Numbered from the stretch's first letter, positions 33,889 through 46,153 are shown. The stretch is DNA of 64,000 nucleotides from Candidatus Altimarinota bacterium (GCA_021734475.1 JAIPIU010000007.1:1-64000); one strand, 5' to 3'. The notes: a model not told the origin generated them from the sequence alone. Program-made: numbers and translations.

Positions 33889-35532
33889 ATATTTTAATCT
33901 ATTAATTACTCTTTCTTTACCCATTACTCTCATTACGGAGAATAGATCTGGAGTTTGACTAGCACAACAAAGTTGTATTCTCAAAAACATAGCTAAATCT
34001 CAGATTTTTCAAATATATCATCATTCTTTAAATTCAGCATTATTTCAAGCAAATCAGTATTTTTTTCATATTTGTTTCAATTGAACAAACCAATCTTCAA
34101 TAGACATATCCAGATCCAAAACACTTGCATACTCACTTATAAATTTCCCAATCCAATCATCATTAAATATTTCTGGCAAATCTGGTTTATTTACAAAAAG
34201 CTTTTCTCGTTCACTGTCATAAAAAAATATAATCTGACTCTCGACATCTTTAAAAGTTGTAAATCTTTTTGGGTCTTTTGGAGTATGTCTCTCTATATTT
34301 ATAGCAGCTTTTGTATAATCTACATCAGATATCATTAATTTTGCAAAATCTGGACTATATTTATAAGCTCGTTCCAATGTCTTTTCATAAAGTTCATCTG
34401 TAGATATTCTAGATATATAGTTGTTACATACACTATTGAGTTTGATAAAATCAAACAAAGCTCAAGCATGATTCATATTCTCCAATGTAAATTTGAATTC
34501 AAATAATTCCTTATCTATATTTTCATTCCTCCAGTTTTCGAAACTAGAATCCATAATTGTCAAAAGATATTCCATCAATCATTTTGTAGGAAATCATTGT
34601 TCAAAAAAATATTTCATATTAGCTTCTGGATCATATCTTTTACTCAGTTTTCTCTTATTTCAGTTATCTAATTTCAATAATGGTGCTATATGAGCATAAA
34701 ATGGTATTCTTAACCCAAAAGCTTCAAAAAGCTGTATATGTAATGGCACTGAAGTTAGCCACTCTTCTCATCTGATAACATGTGTAGTTTTCATCAAAGT
34801 ATCATCTGCTACATGTGCAAGATGATATGTAGGCAATCAATCTTTTTTTAACAAAACTACATCATTATAATTATCAGCCATATTAATTTTTCACTTTATT
34901 ATATCATCAAAATTAATTTTTTTATGTAAATCTCAATGTGAACGTAATCTTAATACTGGAAAGAATCACGATTCATCTTGAATCTTTTTCATTAATTCAT
35001 CAGGAGTTTTATTTCTCCAGACAGAATAATTTCAATAAATACCAGGTATAAGTTTTGCCTTTGTTTGATTTTCTCTTATTACTGCTAATTCTTCTTCTGT
35101 CATTCGACAAGGATAAGCCAATCATTTTTCAACCAAATATTTAGCAAATACATTATAAATATATTTTCTCTTTGATTGAACATATGGTCAATATTTACCA
35201 ACATCTTGCATATTTTCGCCAATTGGTCACTCATCCAAAATTATATTAAATCATTTTAGAACCTCTAAAATAACATCTATAGCTCATTCTACCTCTCTTT
35301 TCTGATCTGTATCTTCTATCCTTATAAAAAAGACTCCATTATTTTGTTTACTATATTTCCACGAAGTAAATGCTTGATAAAAGTTTCCTATATGCATAAA
35401 TCATGTTGGACTAGGTCCCATACGACTTACTACAGGATTTAATTCTCTATCTGGGTATTTTTTCAAAAGATCTTCTATAGTTTCTTTCACATCAGGAAAC
35501 ATAATATTAGCAACCTCTTTTCGTGTAGACAT
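33877..35532 (-). CDS. gltX: Glutamyl-tRNA synthetase
   Basis: GluRS (551 aa) charges tRNA-Glu. PSPTGFMHIGN is the class I HIGH region and KRKLSKRYD is the KMSKS equivalent. FIRIEDTDQKRE and THVIRGEEWL are further GlxRS signatures. The C-terminal anticodon-binding part extends to about residue 551 and includes DIE-rich helices. No separate glutaminyl synthetase is visible, so a tRNA-dependent amidation route is possible. The 3' end lies in the terminator of the facing structured RNA. Confidence 0.95.
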
Positions 35533-35602
35533 AATTTATAAAAATATAAATAAAATTCTGACTATAAAATAACTATCCTAATTTTAAATTCAAGTCAGCT
35601 TT

Positions 35603-35623
35603 ATAATAAGCAATAACTAATAA
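35603..35623. repeat. 21-bp intergenic repeat, copy 2
   Basis: An exact copy of the repeat at 5673-5693. It lies between the divergent starts of gltX and nusA, 89 bases before the nusA ATG. Confidence 0.6.
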
Positions 35624-35711
35624 TCAATAACTATGTTTAATTTTCTATTGAAAAGCCAAAAATAATATATAAAAACAAGTCGTCATAATTTTATTTTTAG
35701 TAAAATTTTTA

Positions 35712-36740
35712 ATGAAATTAGATTGAAAAAGCATACAAGCTGCAATTATGCAATTAGTAGAAGATTTTAAATTCGATCCATATAATATTCTAGAAATTGT
35801 CAAGCTATGAATTAGATCATGATTCAAAAAAGATTTTCCTGAATATAAAAAATCTAATATTTTAGTAAACATAGAAAACGACTGAACAGTTACTATATAT
35901 AGAGAACTTGATGTAGTTGAAGAAATAGAAGACGAAGATATTCAAATATTACCAGAAAAAGCAAAAGAAATACGTAAAGATATCAAAGTTTGAGAAAAAT
36001 TACTAATAAATGTTACTCCAGAAAAATTAGAATTATCTAGAATAGCTGCTCAAGCTGCTGCTCAAACAATTAAACAAAATCTAAAAAACATAGAAAGAGA
36101 AAGATTCTTCGAAAAATTCCAAAACAAACAATGAGAACTTCTAAAAGCTAAAGTAATTAGAGTTCATTCAGATAGTGTAATCTTAGATATAGAATGATCA
36201 GCTGTAGTATTATCTCCAGAATGACAAATTCCTCATAGATCATATGAAGCAGGAGAAGAAATATTTGTATTACTTAGACAAATTTCAAAAGATCAATGAT
36301 GAATAGTTTTGGATATTACACAATCTACTACAGATTATATAGAAGCTATTCTTAGAAAAATAGTACCTGAATTAGAAGAATGAATAATTAAAATAGAAAA
36401 AATAGCTAGAATGGCAGGTAAAAAAACCAAAATAATTGTTTCTTCAAGTGAAGAGAAAGTAGATCCAGTATGAGTAATGGTTTGACACAGATGAGATAGA
36501 ATAAACACCGTATTATCACTTCTAGATTGAGAAAAAATAGATTATATAGAAAAAACTGATGATATAATCCAAATGATCAAAAATTGTCTTAAACCAGCCC
36601 AAATAGAAAATATAGAACTACTTGAAAGGAAAGCGATAGTGCATGTAAACGAAGATCAAAAAGCTCAAGCTATATGAAAATGAGCATCTAATATCAAATT
36701 AGCTACACAATTAACTGGTTACCAGATTGAAATTAGATAA
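35712..36740 (+). CDS. nusA: Transcription termination/antitermination factor NusA
   Basis: NusA (342 aa) binds RNA polymerase and nascent RNA and tunes pausing and termination. An N-terminal RNAP-binding domain (residues 1-130) precedes an S1 domain (LLKAKVIRVHSDSVILDI). Two KH domains follow, including GVMVGHRGDRINTVLSLLDG and KAQAIGKGASNIKLATQLTG. It ends directly after KH2, so there are no C-terminal acidic repeats, as in many non-proteobacterial NusA proteins. Confidence 0.95.
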
Positions 36741-36807
36741 ATTCTTGATGATAAACAAAAATTCTTAAATAATTTTCTAATAAAAACTAAAATTAAAAAA
36801 CTTTGTT

Positions 36808-37998
36808 ATGAGCGATTACAACGACAGAGGTGTTTCTTCTGATAAATCAGAAGTTCACACAGCGATTAAACTTTTAGACAAAGGCATTTTTCCAAATGCT
36901 TTTTGCAAAATCCTACCTGATCTCTTGGGTGGAGATGAAAAATTCTGTAATATTACACATGCAGATGGTGCAGGTACCAAAGCAATACTTGCTTATCTAT
37001 ATTGGAAAGAAACTGGGGACCTTTCAGTTTTCAAAGGTGTAGCTCAAGACAGTATTGTAATGAATCTTGATGATTTAGCTTGCATAGGTGCTATTAATGT
37101 TCCATTACTATTATCTAGTTCTATAGGAAGAAATAAATTCTTAGTTCCAGGAGAAGTAATTGCCGAAATAATAAATGGAACAGAAGAATTTCTCCAAACA
37201 TTAAGAGAATTGGGAATTCAAATTCATTATGGTGGAGGTGAAACTGCTGATCTTGGAGATTCTATTAAAACGCTTGTCATAGATCACACCCTCACAACAA
37301 GAATGACAAGACACGATGTTGTTTTACCTCAAATATTGCCTGGCAATATTATAGTTGGACTTGCATCTTTTGGTCAAGCTAGCTATGAAACAGAATACAA
37401 CAGTGGAATAGGTAGTAATGGATTAACATCAGCTAGACATGATGTTCTTGATCATAAATATGCTGAAAGATATCCTGAAATTACAGATCCTAATATGCCA
37501 AAACATTTAGTTTATCGTGGTGATTTTGATCTAAAAGAATTAGCTCCCAGAGTTTTTGGAAATGAAGTAGAATTTGAAAATACATCAATAGGAAAACTAC
37601 TTCTATCGCCAACTAGAACTTATGCTCCAATAATAAAAAGAATATTGGATACAATACACTGGTCAACTCTAAAAGGTATTATTCATTGTTCTGGAGGAGG
37701 ACAAACAAAAGTAATGAAATTTGCAGATAATGTTCACATTATCAAAAACAACTTATTCCCTACTCCTCCTCTATTTCAATTATTACAAGCAGAAGCAAGA
37801 ACAGACTGGAAAGAAATGTTTCAAACCTATAACATGGGTCATCGAATGGAACTTTATACAAACAGTCAACAAACAGCAGAACAAATCATTGAAATATCAA
37901 AAAGTTTCAATGTTAATGCTCAAATAATTGGTCATGTAGAAAAATTTAATGGAAAAAAATTAACAATTCTTCACAATGACAATGAAATTATTTATTAA
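36808..37998 (+). CDS. purM: Phosphoribosylaminoimidazole synthetase (AIR synthase), imported gene
   Basis: PurM closes the imidazole ring to make AIR in purine synthesis. The 396-aa protein has DRGVSSDKSEVHTAIKLLDK, THADGAGTKAILAYLYWKET, the MNLDDLACIGA metal/ATP segment, YGGGETADLGD, and VGLASFGQASYE. NGLTSARHD and SGGGQTKVMKF follow. It is longer than E. coli PurM and resembles the roughly 390-aa form I recall from Bacteroidota. All 33 glycines are GGN and no TGA occurs in frame. Every other gene of this size here uses many TGA glycines. The gene was thus probably gained recently from a standard-code bacterium. A strong terminator follows. Only purA of the pathway is otherwise seen. Confidence 0.92.
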   Translation: MSDYNDRGVSSDKSEVHTAIKLLDKGIFPNAFCKILPDLLGGDEKFCNITHADGAGTKAILAYLYWKETGDLSVFKGVAQDSIVMNLDDLACIGAINVPLLLSSSIGRNKFLVPGEVIAEIINGTEEFLQTLRELGIQIHYGGGETADLGDSIKTLVIDHTLTTRMTRHDVVLPQILPGNIIVGLASFGQASYETEYNSGIGSNGLTSARHDVLDHKYAERYPEITDPNMPKHLVYRGDFDLKELAPRVFGNEVEFENTSIGKLLLSPTRTYAPIIKRILDTIHWSTLKGIIHCSGGGQTKVMKFADNVHIIKNNLFPTPPLFQLLQAEARTDWKEMFQTYNMGHRMELYTNSQQTAEQIIEISKSFNVNAQIIGHVEKFNGKKLTILHNDNEIIY

Positions 37999-38004
37999 TC
38001 TTAG

Positions 38005-38031
38005 ATACCCGGTTTTTTATCGGGTATTTTT
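38005..38031 (+). terminator. Terminator of purM
   Basis: ATACCCG pairs with CGGGTAT (9-base loop) and a short T-run follows. It lies 7 bases after the purM stop. Confidence 0.85.
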
Positions 38032-39075
38032 CTATAATTTATCAACTGTATATGTTTTAATTAATATCTCATAGAAAATAGATTTTTTAACCAGATCATA
38101 TTTATCTGACGAATACATATCACGAAATAATTTAATAATTTTTCGTTTATAATCAGATCCATATTGTTTTATTATAGTTTTTATAATTTTGTCTAATTTA
38201 TCTACAAATTTTCGATCTTCAGAATTCAAAGTATAAGTTAAATCAGGCTTGTATTCTGTTTTCATTGGTGGTGTAATTCAAGTAAGTTTGATATATTCAT
38301 CTCTTGTAAGTACAACAAACGCATCCATTATTTTTCTTCTTCATCCTCTATCCAATACCAATCATGAATATATCATACCCAAACTAGCTCATGCATCTAA
38401 ATTAATTGCATTCCAGCATCCAAATTGTTCTTTGATAAATGCTGGCATTTTCCATAAATTCAATCAACCAACTACTCATAAATATATAGTAGATTTATCT
38501 TTTGTGGAACATATAAAACTTTTATTTCAAGGTGTTTCCATCTTTTTATCTACATAATTCAAAAATCACATAACCACATCATCTCAATCTTCCAATAATA
38601 CAGGAAAATTCCCAAGTCAAAAATATAAATCTGATTGTCTATCTTTGTTTATATTACTCCAGTATCCTATATCACTAATTCAAAAGTTATTTTGGACTAA
38701 CAATGGTTCTCAGTATTTATCAAAACCAAAAATAGCCCTTATACTTGTATCTGGCCAAAATCTACTATAATCTTCACCATTTCACATATAAACTCTCTCT
38801 GATATTGTATGCGTCAATCAATTACAATAAGTATAATCTGCTGGACAAAAAAACACACCATTAACTGCGGTATCTCATCAGACTTTTTTGGTTAAATTTT
38901 CCAAAGTATCTCATCAATCATTAGCTACAGAACTAACTACATAATGTTGCCCATCCAGAACAACTTTAATTACTCTAACTGGCAGTCCTCCCCTATTTTC
39001 TATAATTAATTCTTTATATGCAAAAACATTTCAAAAGATAAACAAAAAACTAATAACAAACAATACTTTTTTCAT
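38032..39075 (-). CDS. Secreted phosphodiester glycosidase-like (NAGPA domain) protein
   Basis: The 347-aa protein has a signal peptide (residues 1-20, ending VFA). Its body resembles the NAGPA/phosphodiester glycosidase domain (PF09992): GDTAVNGVFFCPADYTYCN, IRAIFGFDK, NAINLDAGASLGMIYSG and RRKIMDAFVVLTR. The family motif is N-LDGG-S-x-x-MVY, and here it is NLDAGAS, so the second motif glycine is alanine. Related proteins cleave GlcNAc-phosphodiester or teichoic-type linkages and take part in sporulation or biofilm matrix. The C-terminal 70 residues are charged and helical. The substrate is unknown. Confidence 0.78.
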
Positions 39076-39156
39076 ATTAAACTTTTAAGCTATAAATCTT
39101 TCATCAATATTTATCAAAAACCAAAGGCTTTGTTTATCGTCTGCATTAGCAGACTC

Positions 39157-40884
39157 TTACCTATCAAATAGTTTATCTATATTTTTCTTTTCTACTTGAA
39201 CAAAAAAAGGTCTTCCATGCTGACAAACAAACAATCATTCAATATTTTCAAATCATTCTTTTATTAGATTCAACATCTGTTGCATAGATAATCTATGTCA
39301 GGCCTTGATAGATGTTTTACAAGCTCTAGTAGCAAATAAACCATCCAACATATGATCATAAGAGATTTCTTTTAGATATAATATATGATTCAAAAGCTTA
39401 ATTAAATCTACTGGATACAACACAAAAACTTTCGGTACAGCATATATCACAAGTGTATTTTCACTTATCAAAGAACAATCAAAACCAAATTTATTTATTT
39501 CATCTATTTTTTCTTGTAAATTTGGAATATTAATTACTTCAAATTTTAATGGTTGCAAAAGTAATTCTGGCTTTAAATCACGCTCTTTTTTCATCTTTTC
39601 AAAAGCAATTCTCTCTGCTAATGCATGTTGATCTATATAGAATAAACTATCTTTTGATTCAAGCATTACATAACTATTTCGCAACTGTCAAACAATCTTA
39701 TATTCTCAAATAAATTCATTTTCAAAAATTTTTTCCTCCTCCTGTTCAAAAAATCAAGATCATTGAACATAAAAATTACTACTATCATTTGAAATAAGGT
39801 TTTTTTGTTCTATAGAATTATCTAATGTCTCTTTAGTATAAAGATTCTGACTAAAATCTGATTTTTTTTCTCATAAATCTGATAAATTTGATATTCTATT
39901 TTCACCTAAAACTTTTTTTATTTGACTATAAACAATCTCATATATTTTCCTAGAATCTCGAAATTTAACCTGAAGTTTACTAGGATGAACATTTACATCT
40001 ACATATTCTGGATCTATTTCAAACATCAAAACAGCTAAAGGATACTCACCAGGCGTTATTTGTCTATAATAAGCATCCATTAATGATTTTTTAATAACTT
40101 TATCTTCTATCGGTCTAGAATTAACATAAATTTTTATATTTTCTGCTGATCAAAAACGCAAACTAGAATCTCATACAACAGCATTAAATTCAACAATATC
40201 ATCTTTATACGAGACATCCTTGAGATTTTTAGATCGATCTTTTTTATATAACTTATTTATTCTATCTATAATTCAATCACTAGGCTCTAAATCAAAAACG
40301 ACTTTTCAATTTTTCTTTAAAACAAAATGTTTATTATAATGCCACAAAGATATATCTACAAAATAATTATAACAATAATAAAATTCTGTCTGTGGGGATT
40401 TCATAAATTTAAGTCTAACAGGAACATTATAAAAAATATCCTCTACACTTACGATAGTTCAACTATCAAAGCCAACTGGAACATTTTTTATTATATTTTC
40501 TCCTCCTCTTCTAATAAGTTTCGTAGCTATTTCACTATATTTTGTTTTAGAAATCACTGTAATTTTACTTACTTCTGCTATACTAGCCAAAGCTTCTCAT
40601 CTAAATCAATAATTTTTGATATGTAATAAATCATTTTCATTATTTATTTTAGATGTAGCATATCTTTCCAAAACCAAATCCATATCAGAAAGTTGAATTC
40701 AACTACCATTATCTTCCACACTTATCAAACTTTTTCATCAATCATCAACAGAAATTATTATATTATCTGCTCATGCATCTATACTATTTTCAACTAATTC
40801 CTTAATTACAGAAACTGGCCTATTAACAATTTCTCAGGCTTTTAATCTATTTATTATATAGTCTGGTAATCTATTTATTGCCAT
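39157..40884 (-). CDS. mutL: DNA mismatch repair protein MutL (endonuclease type)
   Basis: MutL (575 aa) couples mismatch recognition to strand removal. The GHKL ATPase has ELVENSIDAGA, DNGSGIQ, YGFRGEALASI, and ATSKI. The C-terminal domain carries the metal endonuclease motif DQHALAERIAFE, plus ACKTSIKAGHRLS and CQHGRPFF. The usual ACR is ACK and CPHGRP is CQHGRP. That points to an incising MutL of the Bacillus type rather than the MutH-dependent E. coli type. A GTCTGC/GCAGAC hairpin at 39139-39154 lies just past its stop codon. Confidence 0.95.
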
Positions 40885-41025
40885 AAAAACAAGCAAAATC
40901 AATAAATAAAAACATTATAAGTTACTTTTAACTTTCTACTTTCAAGTTTCAACTTTTTTAATTTTCTCTTGAATTTTCAAGGAAGAATAACAAAAGATAG
41001 TAATATATTATTAAGTAAATAAATT

Positions 41026-41430
41026 ATGAAAAATCTAGTAAAATTTATACAAAGATATTCTACACAGTTAAAATATCTATGATTAATAGTTTTTATACTA
41101 TCTATGATAGTAGCTATCAGAACTTACCTAAATTATATAGCTATATTAGATGCAATTTGATCTGTTAATCAAGAAATCGAAAAAAAGACACAGGAAATAA
41201 ATCATGTTGAAAATTTTTTGAATAAATATTTATTATCTCACTATTGAGACTATTTCCTATCGCATGAAAATAATATTCTTTACAAAAACGAGTATATTCT
41301 TAGACTAGATATCAGCAATTCATGAAATCAAGAAATAATAGACGAAAAACAAGAAGTAAAAGAAAAAATATTAAATGCCCAAGATTCACGAAAAGATTTT
41401 ATAGATAAAAAAATTAAAAATATAAAATAA
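41026..41430 (+). CDS. Small membrane coiled-coil protein
   Basis: A 134-aa product with one membrane helix at residues about 16-33 (YLGLIVFILSMIVAIRTYL), then a polar, helical, probably coiled-coil outer part (IEKKTQEINHVENFLNKYLL) ending Lys-rich. It lies 26 bases before the FKBP lipoprotein gene and is probably co-expressed with it. No family recognised. Its layout is like pilus or division accessory proteins of PilN/FtsL type, but this is not supported by specific motifs. Confidence 0.7.
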
Positions 41431-41456
41431 ATTTTATATACTCACAAAAATCAAAA

Positions 41457-41954
41457 ATGAAAAAAATCTGATTATTAATGATCGTTTTAGCTTCAATATT
41501 TATATTTGGATGCTGAAAAACACAGATCCTAGAAAGCATAGAAATCTGAGACAAAGTGAAAATAAGTTATGATTCTAAATTTGAAAATTGAGATATTTTT
41601 GAAGAAAATCAAACAAAAGAAATTATTGTATGAAATCAAGAAATAATAGAATGATTAGAAAATGCTATTATATGAATGAAACAATGAGAAGTTAAAGAAG
41701 TATTAGTAAATCCAAATGTTTGATATTGAGATAAATATGATGATAAAAATATACAACAATTGGCAAAATTTATATTTGATAGATTAAATCTAGTACCAGA
41801 AATGTGAAAAGAATATCAAATATGAGATATAAATGGTATCGTAAAATGAATTCAATGAGATTGAGATTACACAATTGTATTATTAGACACAAACCCAAAA
41901 GAAACCTATCAAAATTTAATATTTAATGTAAAAATAGACGAAATAAGTGAATAA
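41457..41954 (+). CDS. FKBP-type peptidyl-prolyl isomerase lipoprotein
   Basis: The 165-aa protein has a lipoprotein signal (MKKIGLLMIVLASIFIFGCG; lipobox cysteine at residue 19). The mature part is an FKBP/SlyD-like domain: GDKVKISYDSKFENGDIFEE, EIIVGNQEIIEGLENAIIGM, KQGEVKEVLV and the NVGYGDKYDD loop. It would speed proline isomerisation in proteins folding outside the membrane. The insert after YGDK resembles the IF domain region of SlyD. It depends on Lgt, which is present in the window. Confidence 0.88.
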
Positions 41955-42013
41955 TATAGTCTCGATATTTAAATTTTATTACGTTTCAACGTTTTTACGC
42001 TTTAACGTTTTCT

Positions 42014-44194
42014 ATGCAACTTTTTAAAAGAATTCTATTGTCGCTATTTCCAGACGAAATGATGAAAAACAATATAAACCCCGCAAGTATGTTTATATCT
42101 TTTATCTCTGCAAAAGAATTTTTTTCCGTAATAAACAGAAAAATAATAGAAAATTATAAGCTAAATTTATTTGATATTTCTATAGATCCATTTGAATTCA
42201 AAATTTGATTCTGAAATAAACAACAATTCAATCCAAAAGTAATTGACGCTTATTATTGATACTGTAGTACTGCCAATATAAATTGATACAGGTTCTTCAA
42301 TCCTGCAAATACATCAAATTCAATAGCATTGATTTCTAGTATATATACAAAAGATATTTTCTCCAAATATCCCAAAGAGTATTTTCTAAATTTTATATAT
42401 TCTGTTTATTTATTGAGTTTTGTTTTTTTAGCAAGAATTAAAAAATTTCCACAAAAAACTGAACAAGAAAAATACAATCGATTTATTGATACATTTCTAT
42501 CTTTTTACAAATTTGTTTTGGAACAAACATGAAAAAATATAGATCAGAAAGCATACTCTCAAATAAAAAAATCGTTATTATGACAAATAGATCTATTTTT
42601 TCTATTATTTCATTATTATCAAAATATAAACTGATTATTGCAAAATGATAAAGTATCTGATAATGAATTTTTAGAATGGATATTCTATGATGAATTAAAA
42701 AATGAAGATAAAAAAACTCATATACTCAATTTTATAAAAACACACAAAGAACAAAGTGAAAAATCAAATTTTTGAAGTTTAGAAAAATCTGTATTACAGT
42801 ATATATTACCAGTTGATATACTTTTAAAGTATTTATTTTCAGAAAATGATATAAATTTAGTAATAGATAATATAGTAAGCAAAATATTTGATAAAAAGAT
42901 ATTGGATCCTTTTATAAAAAATATACGTAAAAACCCAGAAACATTAGAAGATTTATTAAATTATACATTAGATTACAAAAATTTCAAAAAAAATTTCTTC
43001 AATTGAGTTCAAAAATATATAGTTAATATATTTAAAAATTCCCCCAATTGAACAGATGAAGAAATTGAAGACTTTATGTCATCTATAGGAGAAGATATAG
43101 ACAATATAGAAAGTCTAAAAATACCAGAAAGAATAAAAAAAGAATCAAGAATAATGGAAAAAATATTAAATTTTTACATAACATATGTATGATGATTACG
43201 AATATCTAGATGAGATAATTTTTTCATAAGAATGTTTAGAAAAGATTTAATAAAAGATATATTAAATACAAAAGCATGAGAAGAAAAGGATACTTCTATA
43301 AACTACTATTGATCAATGTTATACCAATATTGAAAAAATGTATTTTATTATAAATATACTACAGAAAATCTGAGATTATGAAAACAAAAATTCTTCTTAC
43401 CATACAAAAGTGATAGTAAAAAAATATATTCAAATCTATGTATATTAAATCTATTTGATGAAAATTTTATATCTACAATATTTCAAGATATAAACGACAA
43501 AGATATAAAAATATACATAAAAAATCAGTATATTATAAATGATTTTAAAAAAATATTTAGCAAAGACATATCTATATTAGTAAAAAAAAATTGAGATAAA
43601 TTCATAGATAAAACGTATTGAGATTTATCAAAACTACTAAACAATCCTAAGTCTTTTATAAAAAATTTAAACAAAAATCTATTGAAAAAAGATATTTATC
43701 AAATAAAAGAAAGCCTATATTGTTTAGATTTTTGGATATTCAAAGATATATGTACAAATCTAAACAAAAGTAATATAAATTTAAAAAATAGTTATTCTGA
43801 TACTATTATCTTGGGTATATTGGCAAGTATTAGAGAGACCATTTTTTGATTCATATTGATAGATAGATATTTCAAAAATAAGAATATTGATAATAAAATT
43901 TTAATTGATTTATACTTATCTCAAATAATAAATATAGATTCTAAATACAAAAAAGTTTTTGAAAATATATTAAAATGAATGATAATTACATATTGAGAAA
44001 TAATAGAAAAACGAATAGAAATAGATGACAACAAAGAAATATTATGATTAATATTAGATAATCGAATGAAATTTACAGATAAAAAAACAACAAAAGATAT
44101 AATAAAATCTATTTCATGAGAAGATATAATACGATTCAAATGATTACTAAAAAATATGTATTATTACAACAAAAGATATATAATACCAAATTAA
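42014..44194 (+). CDS. Unknown 726-aa protein
   Basis: The frame is intact and rich in TGA glycines. The protein is helical, Lys/Ile/Asn-rich and soluble for most of its length. A somewhat hydrophobic stretch, FLNFIYSVYLLSFVFLARI, falls at residues about 121-139, and FGFILIDRYF near 615. There are no clear nucleotide or metal motifs. It ends 33 bases before nrdR on the same strand and starts after AACGTTTTTACGC-type repeats. I recognise no family. Confidence 0.75.
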
Positions 44195-44227
44195 AAGATT
44201 TTTTTAACTATTAATATTTAATCAAGT

Positions 44228-44662
44228 ATGAAGTGTCCCAAATGTCAAAGTATGGAAACAAAAGTAATAGATTCCAGAATGATAGAAGATTGACAAGTTA
44301 TAAGGCGCAGAAGAGAATGTGAATTTTGTTCACATAGATTTACAACATTTGAAAAAAAGTGAGTAACAGAGCTAATTATAATCAAAAACGATTGAACAAA
44401 ACAAATGTATGATAGACAAAAAATCAAAAGAGGTTTGATTCTATCATTTGCAAAAAGAAAAATAGAAAACGAAATAATAGAAAATATAATAAACAATTTA
44501 GAGATAAAACGACAAAATGAAAGCAATGAAATTAATTCAAATCAAATAGGTGAAGATATTCTTGAAGAACTAAAAAAATTAGATCCTGTGGCTTTTGTTA
44601 GGTTTGCTTCTGTTTACAAATCATTTAACGACTTAGAAGACTTCAAAAAATTCATATGATAA
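44228..44662 (+). CDS. nrdR: Ribonucleotide reductase repressor NrdR
   Basis: NrdR (144 aa) represses ribonucleotide reductase genes in response to dATP/ATP. An N-terminal zinc ribbon is formed by CPKCQ (residues 3-6) and CEFCSHRFTTFE, with the VIDSR and RRRREC signatures. The ATP-cone follows (VIKNDGTKQMYDRQKIKRGL-type, ending VAFVRFASVYKSFNDLEDF). Stop is TAA after a TGA glycine. It ends at the facing stop of the 129-aa gene. The operators (NrdR boxes) were not located. Confidence 0.95.
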
Positions 44663-45052
44663 TTACAATAACACTATTTCACTACCTATAGAATTAAGTT
44701 TATTATTTAGATTAAGCAAATCATTCCTAGATAATTTCCATAAAATATCAATTTCAGATAAGATAAATAAAGTTTTTCCTAATTTTTCCAAATCATCCGA
44801 TAATAAATCCTGATAATCAAATTTTTGGTTTCGATATTCTGATTTTGATTCAATATCTCCTATTTGAACAAACTCTTCTAAACTTATTTCATGTTTTAAA
44901 AATTTATTAAAAGCATCAAATAAAAATCAATGTTTATGTGAGATTTGAAATTTTTCATATTTATTCGATTCTATTTTTTTTGCTATATCAATATAAGAAT
45001 CTTTATTTTCAATATACAATAAATCCAATAATAGTTCAAATTTTTCTATCAT
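44663..45052 (-). CDS. Unknown 129-aa protein, next to SufB/D-like gene
   Basis: A helical acidic soluble protein (EKFELLLDLLYIENKDSYID, HKHGFLFDAFNKFLKHEI, LSEIDILWKLSRNDLLNLNN). It starts 2 bases after the stop of the SufB/D-like gene and so is likely its operon partner. TGA occurs only once. It is not a recognised Suf component (no cysteine is present). Function unknown. Confidence 0.7.
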
Positions 45053-45054
45053 AT

Positions 45055-45711
45055 CTATAATTTTATATATTCTAAAAATGTTTCAAAAATTTTATTTTTC
45101 TTCTCCAAATCTAAATTTGATAATCATAAGATATTATCAAAATATCATTTTACTATAAGTTTCTTGGTTTCATGTAATGAAAGTCATTTAGACATCATAT
45201 AGAACAGTTTTTCATTATCTATTTTTTGTATCTTAGCTCAATGTGAAGCCGACACATCATTTGAAGATACATTTAATATAGGTAATGTTTTTACTGATAT
45301 TTTTTCTCATAATAATATATTTTCCTCCAATAAATGACCACTTACTCATTTTATATTTTTTCATATATCTATATTGGCTTTTACATCGACTATTCAATTA
45401 TTAGCCAAAAAAGACACGATATAAATATTAACTTTACAAAAATTAGCATTAAGTTTGGTATCAATATTTATTTTAGATTTATTTTCATCACAAGATGCAA
45501 ATATACAATAAACATCAAGTTCACTATACTCCCCTTTTAATTCAAATTTTATATCAATATCAGATCAATGACCATAAGAAAAATAACTAAGTTTTGATTT
45601 TTCCTCCAATATAATCTTTTTATTTTGATTACAAGAAAAAAAACTATCAAAAATCTGATTATTTTCTCATTTATTTATAAGATTTTTTTTTATTTGTGGG
45701 GGTTTTAACAT
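45055..45711 (-). CDS. SufB/SufD-like Fe-S assembly protein, short
   Basis: The 218-aa protein has the C-terminal SufB/D signature: KTLPILNVSSNDVSASHGAK, then IQKIDNEKLFYMMSKGLSLH and ETKKLIVKGYF. In SufB/D this reads P-x-L-x-I-x-x-x-D-V-x-A-S-H-G-A-x-x-G-x-I-D-x-x-x-x-FY-x-x-SRG. Full SufD is nearly twice as long, so the N-terminal half is missing. It would help build Fe-S clusters with SufS (58797) and the SufU-like protein (23830). No SufC ATPase is in the window. It is probably a reduced SufD that partners a SufB elsewhere. Confidence 0.8.
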
Positions 45712-45721
45712 AATTTTATAT

Positions 45722-46153
45722 TTAATTACTTACATTATCATTAAATCAATAATCAGCACCGGTTAAATCTTCTCAAGTATATACATTGTCAAATCATTCA
45801 TTAAATTCTTCCTCAAATTCAGGATCATATACATTTACCAAATCTTCATTAGTTTGATCAACACTTCACGAATCTACAAGGTTTCAAGTCAAATTATCTT
45901 GATTCCATTTAACATAATCCTTCAATATTTCATAGATATCACTATCTGAATAAAAAATATTAGACAATGAAGCTGGTTCCAATATACTTATTTGAGCAGA
46001 TATATCTCTCCAATCTCTAGAATTTTGATAAAAGAAATAATTTTCAAATCATCAAGTTTTTATAGTACCTATAAGCAAAAAGTATATTATAACTATAAAC
46101 AAAGTCCATAATAAATTTTTTATAATATTCCAAATCAGATGAATTAATTTCAT
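45722..46153 (-). CDS. Membrane protein with acidic extracytoplasmic tail
   Basis: This 143-aa protein has an N-terminal membrane helix (IKNLLWTLFIVIIYFLLIGT, residues about 11-30). A polar and strongly acidic tail follows (DPEFEEEFNEGFDNVYTGED). It lies 10 bases upstream of the SufB/D-like gene on the same strand. The tail is like the acidic surface protein transcribed divergently at 46304. No family recognised. Confidence 0.65.

Noticed and set aside
35645-35872. A minus-strand 75-aa ORF
   Set aside because: It is the antisense shadow of the nusA 5' part and has no protein-like features.
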